From assembly GCF_031458095.1 (NCBI RefSeq), contig NZ_JAVDXU010000002.1:1116001-1180000 (forward strand): a DNA stretch of 64,000 nt. The letters run 5' to 3'. Shown piece by piece: positions 15,367 to 22,098 of the stretch; positions within the stretch are counted from its first letter, which is position 1; the number at the start of each line of letters is the position of its first letter. Source of the DNA: Pelomonas saccharophila_A. GTDB taxonomy: Bacteria; Pseudomonadota; Gammaproteobacteria; Burkholderiales; Burkholderiaceae_C. A model generated the notes under the pieces. It was not told the DNA's origin. It ran no database searches and saw nothing but the letters and a program-made list of their open reading frames with translations. The translations under genes were made by a program, and so were the position numbers.

Positions 15367-16080
15367 ATGTCCCGACCGCACAACTTCTCTTTCCGTCTCG
15401 CCGTGGCGACGCTGTGCTGTACCGCCGGCCTGGCGATGGCCCAGGTCGCGCCCTCGGTCAGCCTGGCCGATCAGATGCGCGGCATGCTGAACAAGCCCGG
15501 CGCGCCCGCCACGGCCGCACCCAGCTTCAGCCCCGCCCCTGCGGTGACCTCGGCCAGCGCCCTGGCCGCGCTGAACGCGCCCATCGTCGTCAACGGGCCG
15601 GCGCAGCTGCGCCAGTCCGCCACCGAGCTGGCGCAGCGCTTCCCGGCCGCGCAACGCAGCGCCATGACCAAGGCCTATGAAGAGTCCTTCATCTTCTGGC
15701 AGAAGCTCGAGACCCAGCTCGGCCTGACGCCCAACGATGTCGCCGCCGGCGTGGCGGCCTTCATCGCCGGCAACTACACCGCCTTCATGCAGCAGCCCGT
15801 TCCCGACGAGAACTTCAAGTCCCTGGTGCTGCAGATGCAGGGCATGCTGAAGCAGAACGCCGCCTTCACGCAGAGCAGCCCGGCCGCCAAGCGCGCGATG
15901 TTCGAGCAGCTGGCCATGGTGGGCACCTTCATGGTGGTCTATCGCGAGCACCTGAACCAGAAGCCCAACCCCAACGAGGAGGTCAACTTCCGCAATGCCG
16001 CCAAGGCCAACCTGGAGGCCGCCCTGGGCCTGGGCGTCGAGCGCATCCAGATCGGGCCGCAGGGGCTGGTGGCGCGTTAG
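15367..16080 (+). CDS. Exported DUF6683-like protein
   Basis: The 237-residue product has a signal peptide (about 1-26, ending AMA), a Pro/Ala-rich spacer (about 35-75) and a helical domain. The domain contains VAAGVAAFIAGNYTAFMQQP, as recalled for DUF6683 proteins, and closes with an ANLEAALGLGVERI helix. It probably folds in the periplasm. A related C-terminal pattern occurs in the cytoplasmic protein at 8632-9327. A GGAG precedes the ATG by 7 nt. Its stop overlaps the stop of the convergent downstream gene. The biochemical role is unknown. Confidence 0.72.
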   Translation: MSRPHNFSFRLAVATLCCTAGLAMAQVAPSVSLADQMRGMLNKPGAPATAAPSFSPAPAVTSASALAALNAPIVVNGPAQLRQSATELAQRFPAAQRSAMTKAYEESFIFWQKLETQLGLTPNDVAAGVAAFIAGNYTAFMQQPVPDENFKSLVLQMQGMLKQNAAFTQSSPAAKRAMFEQLAMVGTFMVVYREHLNQKPNPNEEVNFRNAAKANLEAALGLGVERIQIGPQGLVAR

Positions 16081-16637
16081 GTGTAGATGCCGTTGGCGGA
16101 CATCTCCTGCCGCCACAGGGCGTCGGCCAGCCAGCTGCTGCGGCGCGCGCCGTGCAAAGCACCGGCCGCCTCCATGCCGCGGGCCCAGTCCTGCAGCTCG
16201 CGGCTCGCCGCATCGGCATCGCCGCCGGACAAGCGTTGCGTGAAGAACCAGAAGTCCGCGTCGCTGAAGACCTCGGGCACGGGGCTGCGCAGCAGCCGCC
16301 CGGCCTGGGTCCAGGGGGTCTCGAAGAAAGGCTGTTCGGGATCGAACAGCTTCTGCTCATAGGCCGGCGGGGCCTCGCAGTTCGGCTCGCCGCGCGCGTC
16401 GCACAGGTGCGCGGCGAAGAAGGCTTCGCTGCCCTGGCGGTACTCGCGCGCCCGGGAGGCCCGCCACCAGCGGCGGGCCGGTTGCCAGGGCCACAGATGG
16501 CCGGGCCAGATTGAAGTGCCGCCGAGTTGCATGGGCGCCAGCAGCGCCCGCCGCTGCGCCTCGGGGCAACCGGGCCAGGCCCGCTCCAGCGCCGCCTGCA
16601 GCTCGGGCGGCAGGGCCTGCAGATCGAGTTCCGGCAC
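16077..16637 (-). CDS. Hypothetical protein, last gene of the effector-like cluster
   Basis: The 186-residue product starts at GTG 16637, 5 nt after the preceding stop; no ATG is available in this frame near that point. It is rich in Trp and aromatic residues (WPGHLWPWQPARRWWRAS), has two Cys in CDARGEPNCEAP, and has no signal peptide or membrane helix. The close spacing suggests it is co-translated with the previous gene. An immunity or chaperone-like role for the toxin-like protein at 17355-18455 is possible from position. Nothing in the sequence proves it. Confidence 0.6.
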   Translation of the reverse strand: MPELDLQALPPELQAALERAWPGCPEAQRRALLAPMQLGGTSIWPGHLWPWQPARRWWRASRAREYRQGSEAFFAAHLCDARGEPNCEAPPAYEQKLFDPEQPFFETPWTQAGRLLRSPVPEVFSDADFWFFTQRLSGGDADAASRELQDWARGMEAAGALHGARRSSWLADALWRQEMSANGIYT

Positions 16638-16642
16638 GACGC

Positions 16643-17296
16643 TCAGTGGGCGTGGTAGCCGCCGGCGATGGCGTCGGCGACCGTCGTGGTCCAGGGGTCG
16701 AGGTGGACGAAATCCACCGAGTCCGGGAAGCGGTGGGCGGCGAACAGCAGGGCCTCGGGGTCCAGCACGGCCTGATCGGTCTGCGGCGTCGGATGCTTGA
16801 GCCTGGCCAGCAGCACGACGCGGCGCGCCGTGGCCATGTCGTCGGCGAGGTCGGTGGCGTCCAGGTTGAGGCCCCAGTGCCAGTCGGGGTTGGCATGGCG
16901 TATGGCCTCGCCCAGGCTGGCGCCCAGGTCGCCCAGCAGGCTGTTGACGATGAAGGCACCGCTGCGCGGGCAATCCGGCCAGGGCTTGTGGCGGGGCAGG
17001 CGGCTGAAGGCCGGCAGCTGCGGCCAGTGGGCCTTGGCCCAGGTGTTCAAGGCCTTGGCATAGGCGGTGCCGTGCAGGGCCTGGGGGTCGGGGCCCTGGT
17101 GGGCGAGCAGCCAGTCGCGCAGCCGCCGCTGGCGCTCGTCCAGCGTGGCCTGGAACCAGCTCCAGTTGGCCTGGGCCTGGGCTTCGCTCAGTGCACGGCC
17201 GGCGCCGGCGTGGGGCAGCTCCCAGGCCGGGTAGTCGCCGAGGTCCCAGGGGGCCGCGGCGTCGCCGGCAAGCCAGCGCTGGATCAGGTTCAGCAT
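16643..17296 (-). CDS. Hypothetical protein of the effector-like cluster
   Basis: This is a 217-residue soluble protein rich in Trp, His and Asp, with no export signal or recognised motif. The middle reads RSGAFIVNSLLGDLGASLGE, followed by a LDATDLADDMATARRVVLLA strand-helix stretch; the end is HLDPWTTTVADAIAGGYHAH. ATG 17296 was chosen; TTG 17308 and GTG 17302 are alternatives. It lies 58 nt after the toxin-like gene and 5 nt before the next gene. The position would suit an immunity protein or a dedicated chaperone. Confidence 0.62.
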   Translation of the reverse strand: MLNLIQRWLAGDAAAPWDLGDYPAWELPHAGAGRALSEAQAQANWSWFQATLDERQRRLRDWLLAHQGPDPQALHGTAYAKALNTWAKAHWPQLPAFSRLPRHKPWPDCPRSGAFIVNSLLGDLGASLGEAIRHANPDWHWGLNLDATDLADDMATARRVVLLARLKHPTPQTDQAVLDPEALLFAAHRFPDSVDFVHLDPWTTTVADAIAGGYHAH

Positions 17297-17354
17297 GGTC
17301 ACTCGCAAACGAAAATGGGCGGCCCGAGGACCGCCCGCCAGGAGGGGGCTCGGG

Positions 17355-18455
17355 TCAGAACCAGCCTTTTACCGTATCGAAGATGCCGCGTCCGGCCGCA
17401 TCGCCGGCGAGGGCGCCGCCGATGCCGCCGATGAGGCCGCCCACCACCGTGCCCACGCCGGGGAAGATGGCCGTACCAATGGCTGCGCCCGCCGCTGCCC
17501 CACCCCAGCCGCCCAAGGCGCCGCCGGTGATGCCGGATGCGGTGCGGCCGGTGTTCTCACCGATGCGGCCGCCGTCGGCCTGGTAGGCCTGGCCCAGCGA
17601 GATGGCGTCCAGCACGAGGCCGACCGGCCGCGCGACCTTGCCCACGCCTTCGAGCACGCGGCCGGAGCCGCGCAGCATGCGGTTGGCGCCCAGGGCCTCG
17701 GCATCGCGTGCCACCTGGCCGCGGATCTCGCTGTCCAGCCCGGTGCGGCCCACCTTGGACTCCACCTCGATGCGCTGGCGCATGCGCGGGTCGGTGGCGG
17801 GCGGCTCGGCCACCACGTCCACGCGGCGCGCCCCGCCCTGCACCGGCACCTCGATGCGCGCCGGCACGCCGGCCGCGCGGAAGCGGTCGGCGATGGCGTC
17901 GCGCGCCAGGGCGCCGTTGGTGTTGTTGGCCACGGCCGCGCGCACGCCTGAACTGCTGTTCAGCGAGCCCGGTGGTGCCCGGTGCACGGTCTGGCCGACG
18001 TCGATGCCGTTGGACTGCAGCAGCTCGGTCAGCCCGCGCGTGAAGCCGCCCTTGCCCGTCCAGGCGCTGGTGGTCGCTTCCCAGCGCTTGATCAGGATGG
18101 GGTTGTCGATCAGCAGCTGGGTGCCCGTCTGCTTCCAGGACTGGCCCGCGGCCCAGAGGCCATTGGGCAGGCTGTCGGCCAGCACGCCTTCGCGGGCGGC
18201 CTGTTGCAGGTCCTGGTGGTAGTGGGCAACGTCGCCCGGATGGCCCGAGGCCAGCAGATGCTGCTCGATGGCAGCATGGGCCGCCTCGGCGCTCTGCGGG
18301 TCGCTGCGGCGGGCGTGCACCACCCAGTGCGCGAGGCGCTGGGTGTCGACGACGCCGGTGCGTGGGTCGGTGGCGCGGGCGACGACGTCGGCCGCGGGGT
18401 TGCTGGCGGGCGGCGCTGGCCGCGCGCCCGAGACTGAATCAACAGCGGCAAGCAT
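17355..18455 (-). CDS. Toxin/effector-like protein with restriction-nuclease-like core and glycine zipper
   Basis: The product has 366 residues. The first 160 are helical, with no Sec signal. Residues 209-255 carry the spacing of a PD-(D/E)xK nuclease: R-V-D213, then an IEVESK strand with E232 and K234, then a helix with LDSEIRGQVARDAEAL. Residues 305-355 form a glycine zipper (ALGGWGGAAAGAAIG, VVGGLIGGIGGALAG), often found in pore- or membrane-active proteins. GGAGG lies 6 nt before the ATG. It follows the DUF1521 gene after 12 nt. It may be an injected or contact-dependent nuclease effector. The nuclease assignment is a motif reading and not a proven fold. Confidence 0.66.
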   Translation of the reverse strand: MLAAVDSVSGARPAPPASNPAADVVARATDPRTGVVDTQRLAHWVVHARRSDPQSAEAAHAAIEQHLLASGHPGDVAHYHQDLQQAAREGVLADSLPNGLWAAGQSWKQTGTQLLIDNPILIKRWEATTSAWTGKGGFTRGLTELLQSNGIDVGQTVHRAPPGSLNSSSGVRAAVANNTNGALARDAIADRFRAAGVPARIEVPVQGGARRVDVVAEPPATDPRMRQRIEVESKVGRTGLDSEIRGQVARDAEALGANRMLRGSGRVLEGVGKVARPVGLVLDAISLGQAYQADGGRIGENTGRTASGITGGALGGWGGAAAGAAIGTAIFPGVGTVVGGLIGGIGGALAGDAAGRGIFDTVKGWF

Positions 18456-18467
18456 AGCGGCCTCCGG

Positions 18468-19238
18468 TCAGAAGTCCAGGCGCACCACCGTCAGCGAGAA
18501 GCGGTGGGCGTCGCGGGTGGAAGGGGAACGGCTCTCGCCGGCGTCTGCCAGTGCGCCCAGGAAGGCACCGCTCAGCGAGGCCGACAGCAGGCCGCTGAAC
18601 AGGTTGAGGGCATTGCGCAGGAAGTCGCTGGCGCGCTGCTGGGTGCTGGGATCCAGGCCGGGGTTCTTCTGCAGGTCGGTGCCGTTGATATAGGCCTGGT
18701 CGACCTTGTGCACATCGCCGTTGGCGTCCACGCCCAGGAAGCCGGCGCCGGCCGGGTTTTCCTGAAGCACATTGCCGTCGTCATGCGTCCAGTCCAGCAC
18801 GCGGCCCCAGCCGGCGGCCTCGTCGATCTTGAGGTCGCCGACCTTGTTGGTATCCACGCCGCTGATCTCGACGCCGTAGTCGCCATTCGTGATGGCGACC
18901 TTGCTGGCCAGGGTCATGCCGTTGCCGGCGTTCCACGGCGTGGTCTCGATGGTGACCTTGGTGCCGTCCTCGAGCTTGAAGGTCGTGGTGCCCCAGAAGT
19001 CGAAGGCGTGCTTGCCGTCGATGTTGACGTGCGGGTCGCCCCAGATGTTGTAGGTCTCGCCGGTCTTCTTGTTGAAGATGTTGACGGTGTTGTTGTCACC
19101 GGCGGTGATGCGGTAGTTGTCGTTCTCGAACACGGCTTGCCCGCCCTGCATGGAGGTGCTGGCATGGGTGGGGTTGGTGTTCGGCACGCAGGAAGTGGCG
19201 GTCAGCGAGGTGCTGGCGGCCGTCTGGATGGTGGTCAT
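18468..19238 (-). CDS. DUF1521 (MIIA) protein, candidate self-cleaving T3SS effector
   Basis: The 256-residue product has a Thr/Ser/Asn-rich N terminus without a Sec signal, as expected of a type III signal. A DUF1521 domain (about 35-165) contains NIWGDPHVNIDG, with G67-D68-P69-H70. In the Bradyrhizobium T3SS effectors NopE1 and NopE2 this GD-PH site is cut between Asp and Pro when calcium is present (metal-ion-inducible autocleavage). Several Asp/Asn-rich loops could bind calcium. A hydrophobic C-terminal helix (about 200-225) may mediate membrane or partner contact. It heads the leftward cluster, with AGGAGAA before the ATG. The domain call is strong; secretion by the neighbouring T3SS is inferred. 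Confidence 0.86.
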   Translation of the reverse strand: MTTIQTAASTSLTATSCVPNTNPTHASTSMQGGQAVFENDNYRITAGDNNTVNIFNKKTGETYNIWGDPHVNIDGKHAFDFWGTTTFKLEDGTKVTIETTPWNAGNGMTLASKVAITNGDYGVEISGVDTNKVGDLKIDEAAGWGRVLDWTHDDGNVLQENPAGAGFLGVDANGDVHKVDQAYINGTDLQKNPGLDPSTQQRASDFLRNALNLFSGLLSASLSGAFLGALADAGESRSPSTRDAHRFSLTVVRLDF

Positions 19239-19301
19239 GGGGTTCTCCTCAAAGGCGTTTTTCAGTCGCCAGCCGATTGCATTCGCAGTCGCCCAAACCC
19301 G

Positions 19302-19341
19302 CTAGCTGCGGCCACCCGCAATTCGGGGCAGCCGCAGCTAG
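19302..19341. promoter_or_regulatory. Large dyad in the divergent region upstream of the DUF1521 gene
   Basis: The perfect 11-bp arms CTAGCTGCGGC (19302-19312) and GCCGCAGCTAG (19331-19341) surround an inner CCCG/CGGG pair, so nearly the whole 40 bp can form a hairpin or bind a dimer. It lies 63 bp upstream of the DUF1521 start and 38 bp upstream of the rightward DUF1697 gene. It may be an operator for one or both. Confidence 0.5.
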
Positions 19342-19378
19342 GGTCGGCCGCAAGCGTCCTGGCCCATACTCCGCCCCC

Positions 19379-19900
19379 ATGCCCCGTTATGTCGCTCTGC
19401 TGCGTGGCGTCAGCCCGATGAACGCCAAGATGCCGGAACTCAAGCGCTGCTTCGAGGAGGCCGGCTTCACCGATGTGAAGACGCTGCTGAGCAGCGGCAA
19501 CGTCGCCTTCTCGACGGCGCGCTCCGCGTCCGTGGCCGCGCTGCAAAGGCGCGTCGAGAAGGCCATGCTGGACGGCCAGGGCCACAGCTTCATGACCCTG
19601 GTGCGCTCGACGGCCCATTTGCAGCAGCTCATCCAGGCCGACCCCTTCGCCGGCTTCAAGGTGAGGTCCGGCTCCAAGCGCGTCGTGACCTTCCTGCCCG
19701 AGCCGCTGCAGCGCAGCCCCGTCAAGCTGCCGGTGACGCATGGCGAGGCCTGCATTCATGGCCTGGACGGCGCGGAGGTCTTCTGCAGTTATGTGCCCGA
19801 GGCCAAGGGACCGGTCTTCATGTATCTGCTGGAGAAGACCTTCGGCAAGGCCATCACGACGCGGACCTGGGAGACGGTCATGAAGTGCGCCGCGGCCTGA
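19379..19900 (+). CDS. DUF1697 family protein
   Basis: The 173-residue product matches the DUF1697 pattern from its first residues: PRYVALLRGVSPMNAKMPEL, then the LKRCFEEAGFTDVKTLLSSG segment and a SGNVAFST strand. The closing segment (TFGKAITTRTWETVMKCA) is also typical. The family has an alpha/beta fold and no established biochemical function. The ATG at 19379 is the family start; a frame extending upstream to 19277 runs through the dyad and is not coding. It is transcribed away from the effector-like cluster and shows no operon partner. Confidence 0.88.
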   Translation: MPRYVALLRGVSPMNAKMPELKRCFEEAGFTDVKTLLSSGNVAFSTARSASVAALQRRVEKAMLDGQGHSFMTLVRSTAHLQQLIQADPFAGFKVRSGSKRVVTFLPEPLQRSPVKLPVTHGEACIHGLDGAEVFCSYVPEAKGPVFMYLLEKTFGKAITTRTWETVMKCAAA

Positions 19901-19975
19901 GCAATCTGTCCTTTCCCGCGTGCAATCTGTCGCATCGCCGTTGAGCCGCGCGGCGGGGTTGCCGAGCATGGCGGG

Positions 19976-20830
19976 ATGCTCAAAACCCTCATCCCTTCCT
20001 TTTCCCTCTTCCGCCCCTCCCTGGCCGGCCTGGCCCTGTGCCTGAGCCTCGTGCCCGCGCTGGCGGCCTCGCCCTCCCTCGAGCCCGTGCAGGGTCGCCC
20101 CGTCGAGTTCCTGCAGGCCGGGCCGCCCAGGGGCGCGCCCGTCGTCGTCTTCGAAAACGGCGCGCGCATGACGCTGGACAGCTGGAGCGCCGTCGTCGAG
20201 GCGCTGTCGCGCGACGCGACCGTGCTGACACACAACCGCCCCGGCTATGGCCATAGCGAGGCGGCCGAGGGGCCGCGCAGCGGCGAGGCCGTCGTCGAGG
20301 AGTTGCGCGCCCTGCTCGCCGCCAAGGGGCTGAAGCCGCCCTATGTGCTCGTCGGTCATTCCCTGGGCGGCCTCTACATGCAGTGGTTCGCGCGCCGCTA
20401 TCCGCAGGAGGTGCAGGCCTTGGTGCTGGTGGACTCGGTCTACCCGCGCATCATCAAGAAGCCCGAAGACTTCCCCTGGTATGCGCGCTGGGGCAAGCGC
20501 CTGCTGATGTCGCGCGCCGTGTCCGACGAGGTTGACCAGATCCATGCCACCGGCGAGGCCGTGCTGGCCCTGCCGGCCTTCGACGACTCACGCGTCGTGC
20601 AGCTCTTCAACGTGCCCAAGGACAAGACGGCCGTGGCCGTCGACTTCGGCGTCGTCGACGACAGCCCGGCGACGATTGCCTTCGTGAAGCAGCTCTACCC
20701 GCGGGCCCGCAAGCACATCGTCGACTCCGACCACCAGATCCAGACCGACAAGCCCGAGCTCGTCGTCGCGGCCATCCGCGAGGCGCTGACGCTGCGGCCT
20801 CAGGCGGGCTCGTCCGACTCCGGGAGGTGA
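19976..20830 (+). CDS. Exported alpha/beta hydrolase
   Basis: The 284-residue product has a signal peptide (about 1-31). The fold shows an oxyanion-side VVVFENGARM strand, the NRPGYGHSE loop, the nucleophile elbow VGHSLGG with Ser129, an acid residue in LVLVDSVYP, and a late His in DSDHQIQTDKPE. The set is complete, so it should be an active periplasmic esterase or hydrolase of unknown substrate. Its last 31 nt overlap the 3' end of the convergent ABC ATPase gene. Confidence 0.87.
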   Translation: MLKTLIPSFSLFRPSLAGLALCLSLVPALAASPSLEPVQGRPVEFLQAGPPRGAPVVVFENGARMTLDSWSAVVEALSRDATVLTHNRPGYGHSEAAEGPRSGEAVVEELRALLAAKGLKPPYVLVGHSLGGLYMQWFARRYPQEVQALVLVDSVYPRIIKKPEDFPWYARWGKRLLMSRAVSDEVDQIHATGEAVLALPAFDDSRVVQLFNVPKDKTAVAVDFGVVDDSPATIAFVKQLYPRARKHIVDSDHQIQTDKPELVVAAIREALTLRPQAGSSDSGR

Positions 20831-22098
20831 ATCAGGCCGGTGTGGAAGTCGTACTCGAAGACCTCGCCATAACGCGCCCACTCGATGGCCACGCGCAGCA
20901 CGCGCTCGGCCTCCCCTGCATCCATGCTGTCCATCAGCAGCTTCAGGAAGGGTTCTTCCTTCAGCTCGCCGTCGGCCTCCTGCTCCAGGCTGTGGCGGAT
21001 GAAGGCGGCCAGGGGCACATGCTCGAGCAGCTGCTGGCCGAAGATCTCGCGGCGGAACTCGTGGCTGCCCTCGACATAGCGATGGCCCAGCGGGCTCATC
21101 ACCAGGTCGCCGCCGCTGAGCTGGGCCAGGCCCAGGCGGTGCAGCGCATCGGCCAGCGGCAGCAGGTCCTCGTCGGTGAGCTCGCTCTCCTCGGCCAGCT
21201 GGGGCAGGTCGGCGCGGCCCTTGAAGGGTTCGTCGGCCAGCAGCTCCAGCAGGCTCTCCATGCGGCCGACCTCGGCCTCGGGCAGGCGGTCGGACAGATG
21301 CGGCTTGGACGCCTGCTCGGCCACGCCGGCGACCGGCGCGGCGCTGGTCATCAGCTTGTAGACCTCGTCGATGAGCAGCCTGACCTCGGCGCTGTCGGCG
21401 CGGCGCGGGCGCGGCAGCGTGATGGGCAGCTCGGCGCGCACCCGGCCCGGGTTGCTGGCGAAGATCAATACGCGGTCGGCCATCATGACGGCCTCCTCGA
21501 TGTTGTGCGAGACCACCAGCATGGCTTGTGTCGGCATCTGGCCGCCGTCCCACAGCGCCAGGATCTCGTTGCGCAGGCGCTCGCCGGTCAGCACGTCCAG
21601 GGCCGAGAAGGCCTCGTCCATCAGCAGCACGGCGGGCTGCATGACCAGGGCTCGCGCCATGCCGACGCGCTGGCGCATGCCGCCCGACAGCTCGCGCGGC
21701 AGGGCGCCTTCGAAGCCGGCCAGGCCGATCAGCTCGATGGCGGCGGCGGCCTTCTGGGCCCGTTCGGCCGCGCCGACGCCGGCGGCCTCCAGCCCCAGCT
21801 CGACGTTCTGCTGCACCGTCAGCCAGGGGAAGAGGGCAAAGCTCTGGAACACCATGGCGATGCCGGCCGCCGGACCGAACAGCGGCTGGCCGCGGTAGTG
21901 CACGTCGCCGACGTCGGCCGGGATCAGGCCGGCCATGATGCGCAGAAGCGTGCTCTTGCCTGAGCCGCTCTGGCCCAGCAGCGCGACGATCTCGCCCTTC
22001 TCCAGGCGGAAGTCCACGTCCTCCAGCACGGAGCGCTGGCTGCCGTCGGCGGACTTGAAGCCCTTGGCGACGTTCTTCAGTTCGATCAGCGTCGTCAT
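20800..22098 (-). CDS. NitT/TauT-type ABC transporter ATPase with C-terminal accessory domain
   Basis: The 432-residue product has an N-terminal ABC domain (about 1-240) with Walker A GQSGSGKST (42-50), signature LSGGMRQRVGMARAL and Walker B LLMDEAFSALD. The C-terminal domain (about 280-430) is the AAA-associated domain found in some nitrate/sulfonate/taurine-family ATPases. It couples ATP hydrolysis to import through the fused permease encoded upstream; the two genes overlap by one base (TGATG). No periplasmic binding-protein gene lies next to the pair, so the substrate cannot be read from context. Confidence 0.9.
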   Translation of the reverse strand: MTTLIELKNVAKGFKSADGSQRSVLEDVDFRLEKGEIVALLGQSGSGKSTLLRIMAGLIPADVGDVHYRGQPLFGPAAGIAMVFQSFALFPWLTVQQNVELGLEAAGVGAAERAQKAAAAIELIGLAGFEGALPRELSGGMRQRVGMARALVMQPAVLLMDEAFSALDVLTGERLRNEILALWDGGQMPTQAMLVVSHNIEEAVMMADRVLIFASNPGRVRAELPITLPRPRRADSAEVRLLIDEVYKLMTSAAPVAGVAEQASKPHLSDRLPEAEVGRMESLLELLADEPFKGRADLPQLAEESELTDEDLLPLADALHRLGLAQLSGGDLVMSPLGHRYVEGSHEFRREIFGQQLLEHVPLAAFIRHSLEQEADGELKEEPFLKLLMDSMDAGEAERVLRVAIEWARYGEVFEYDFHTGLIHLPESDEPA

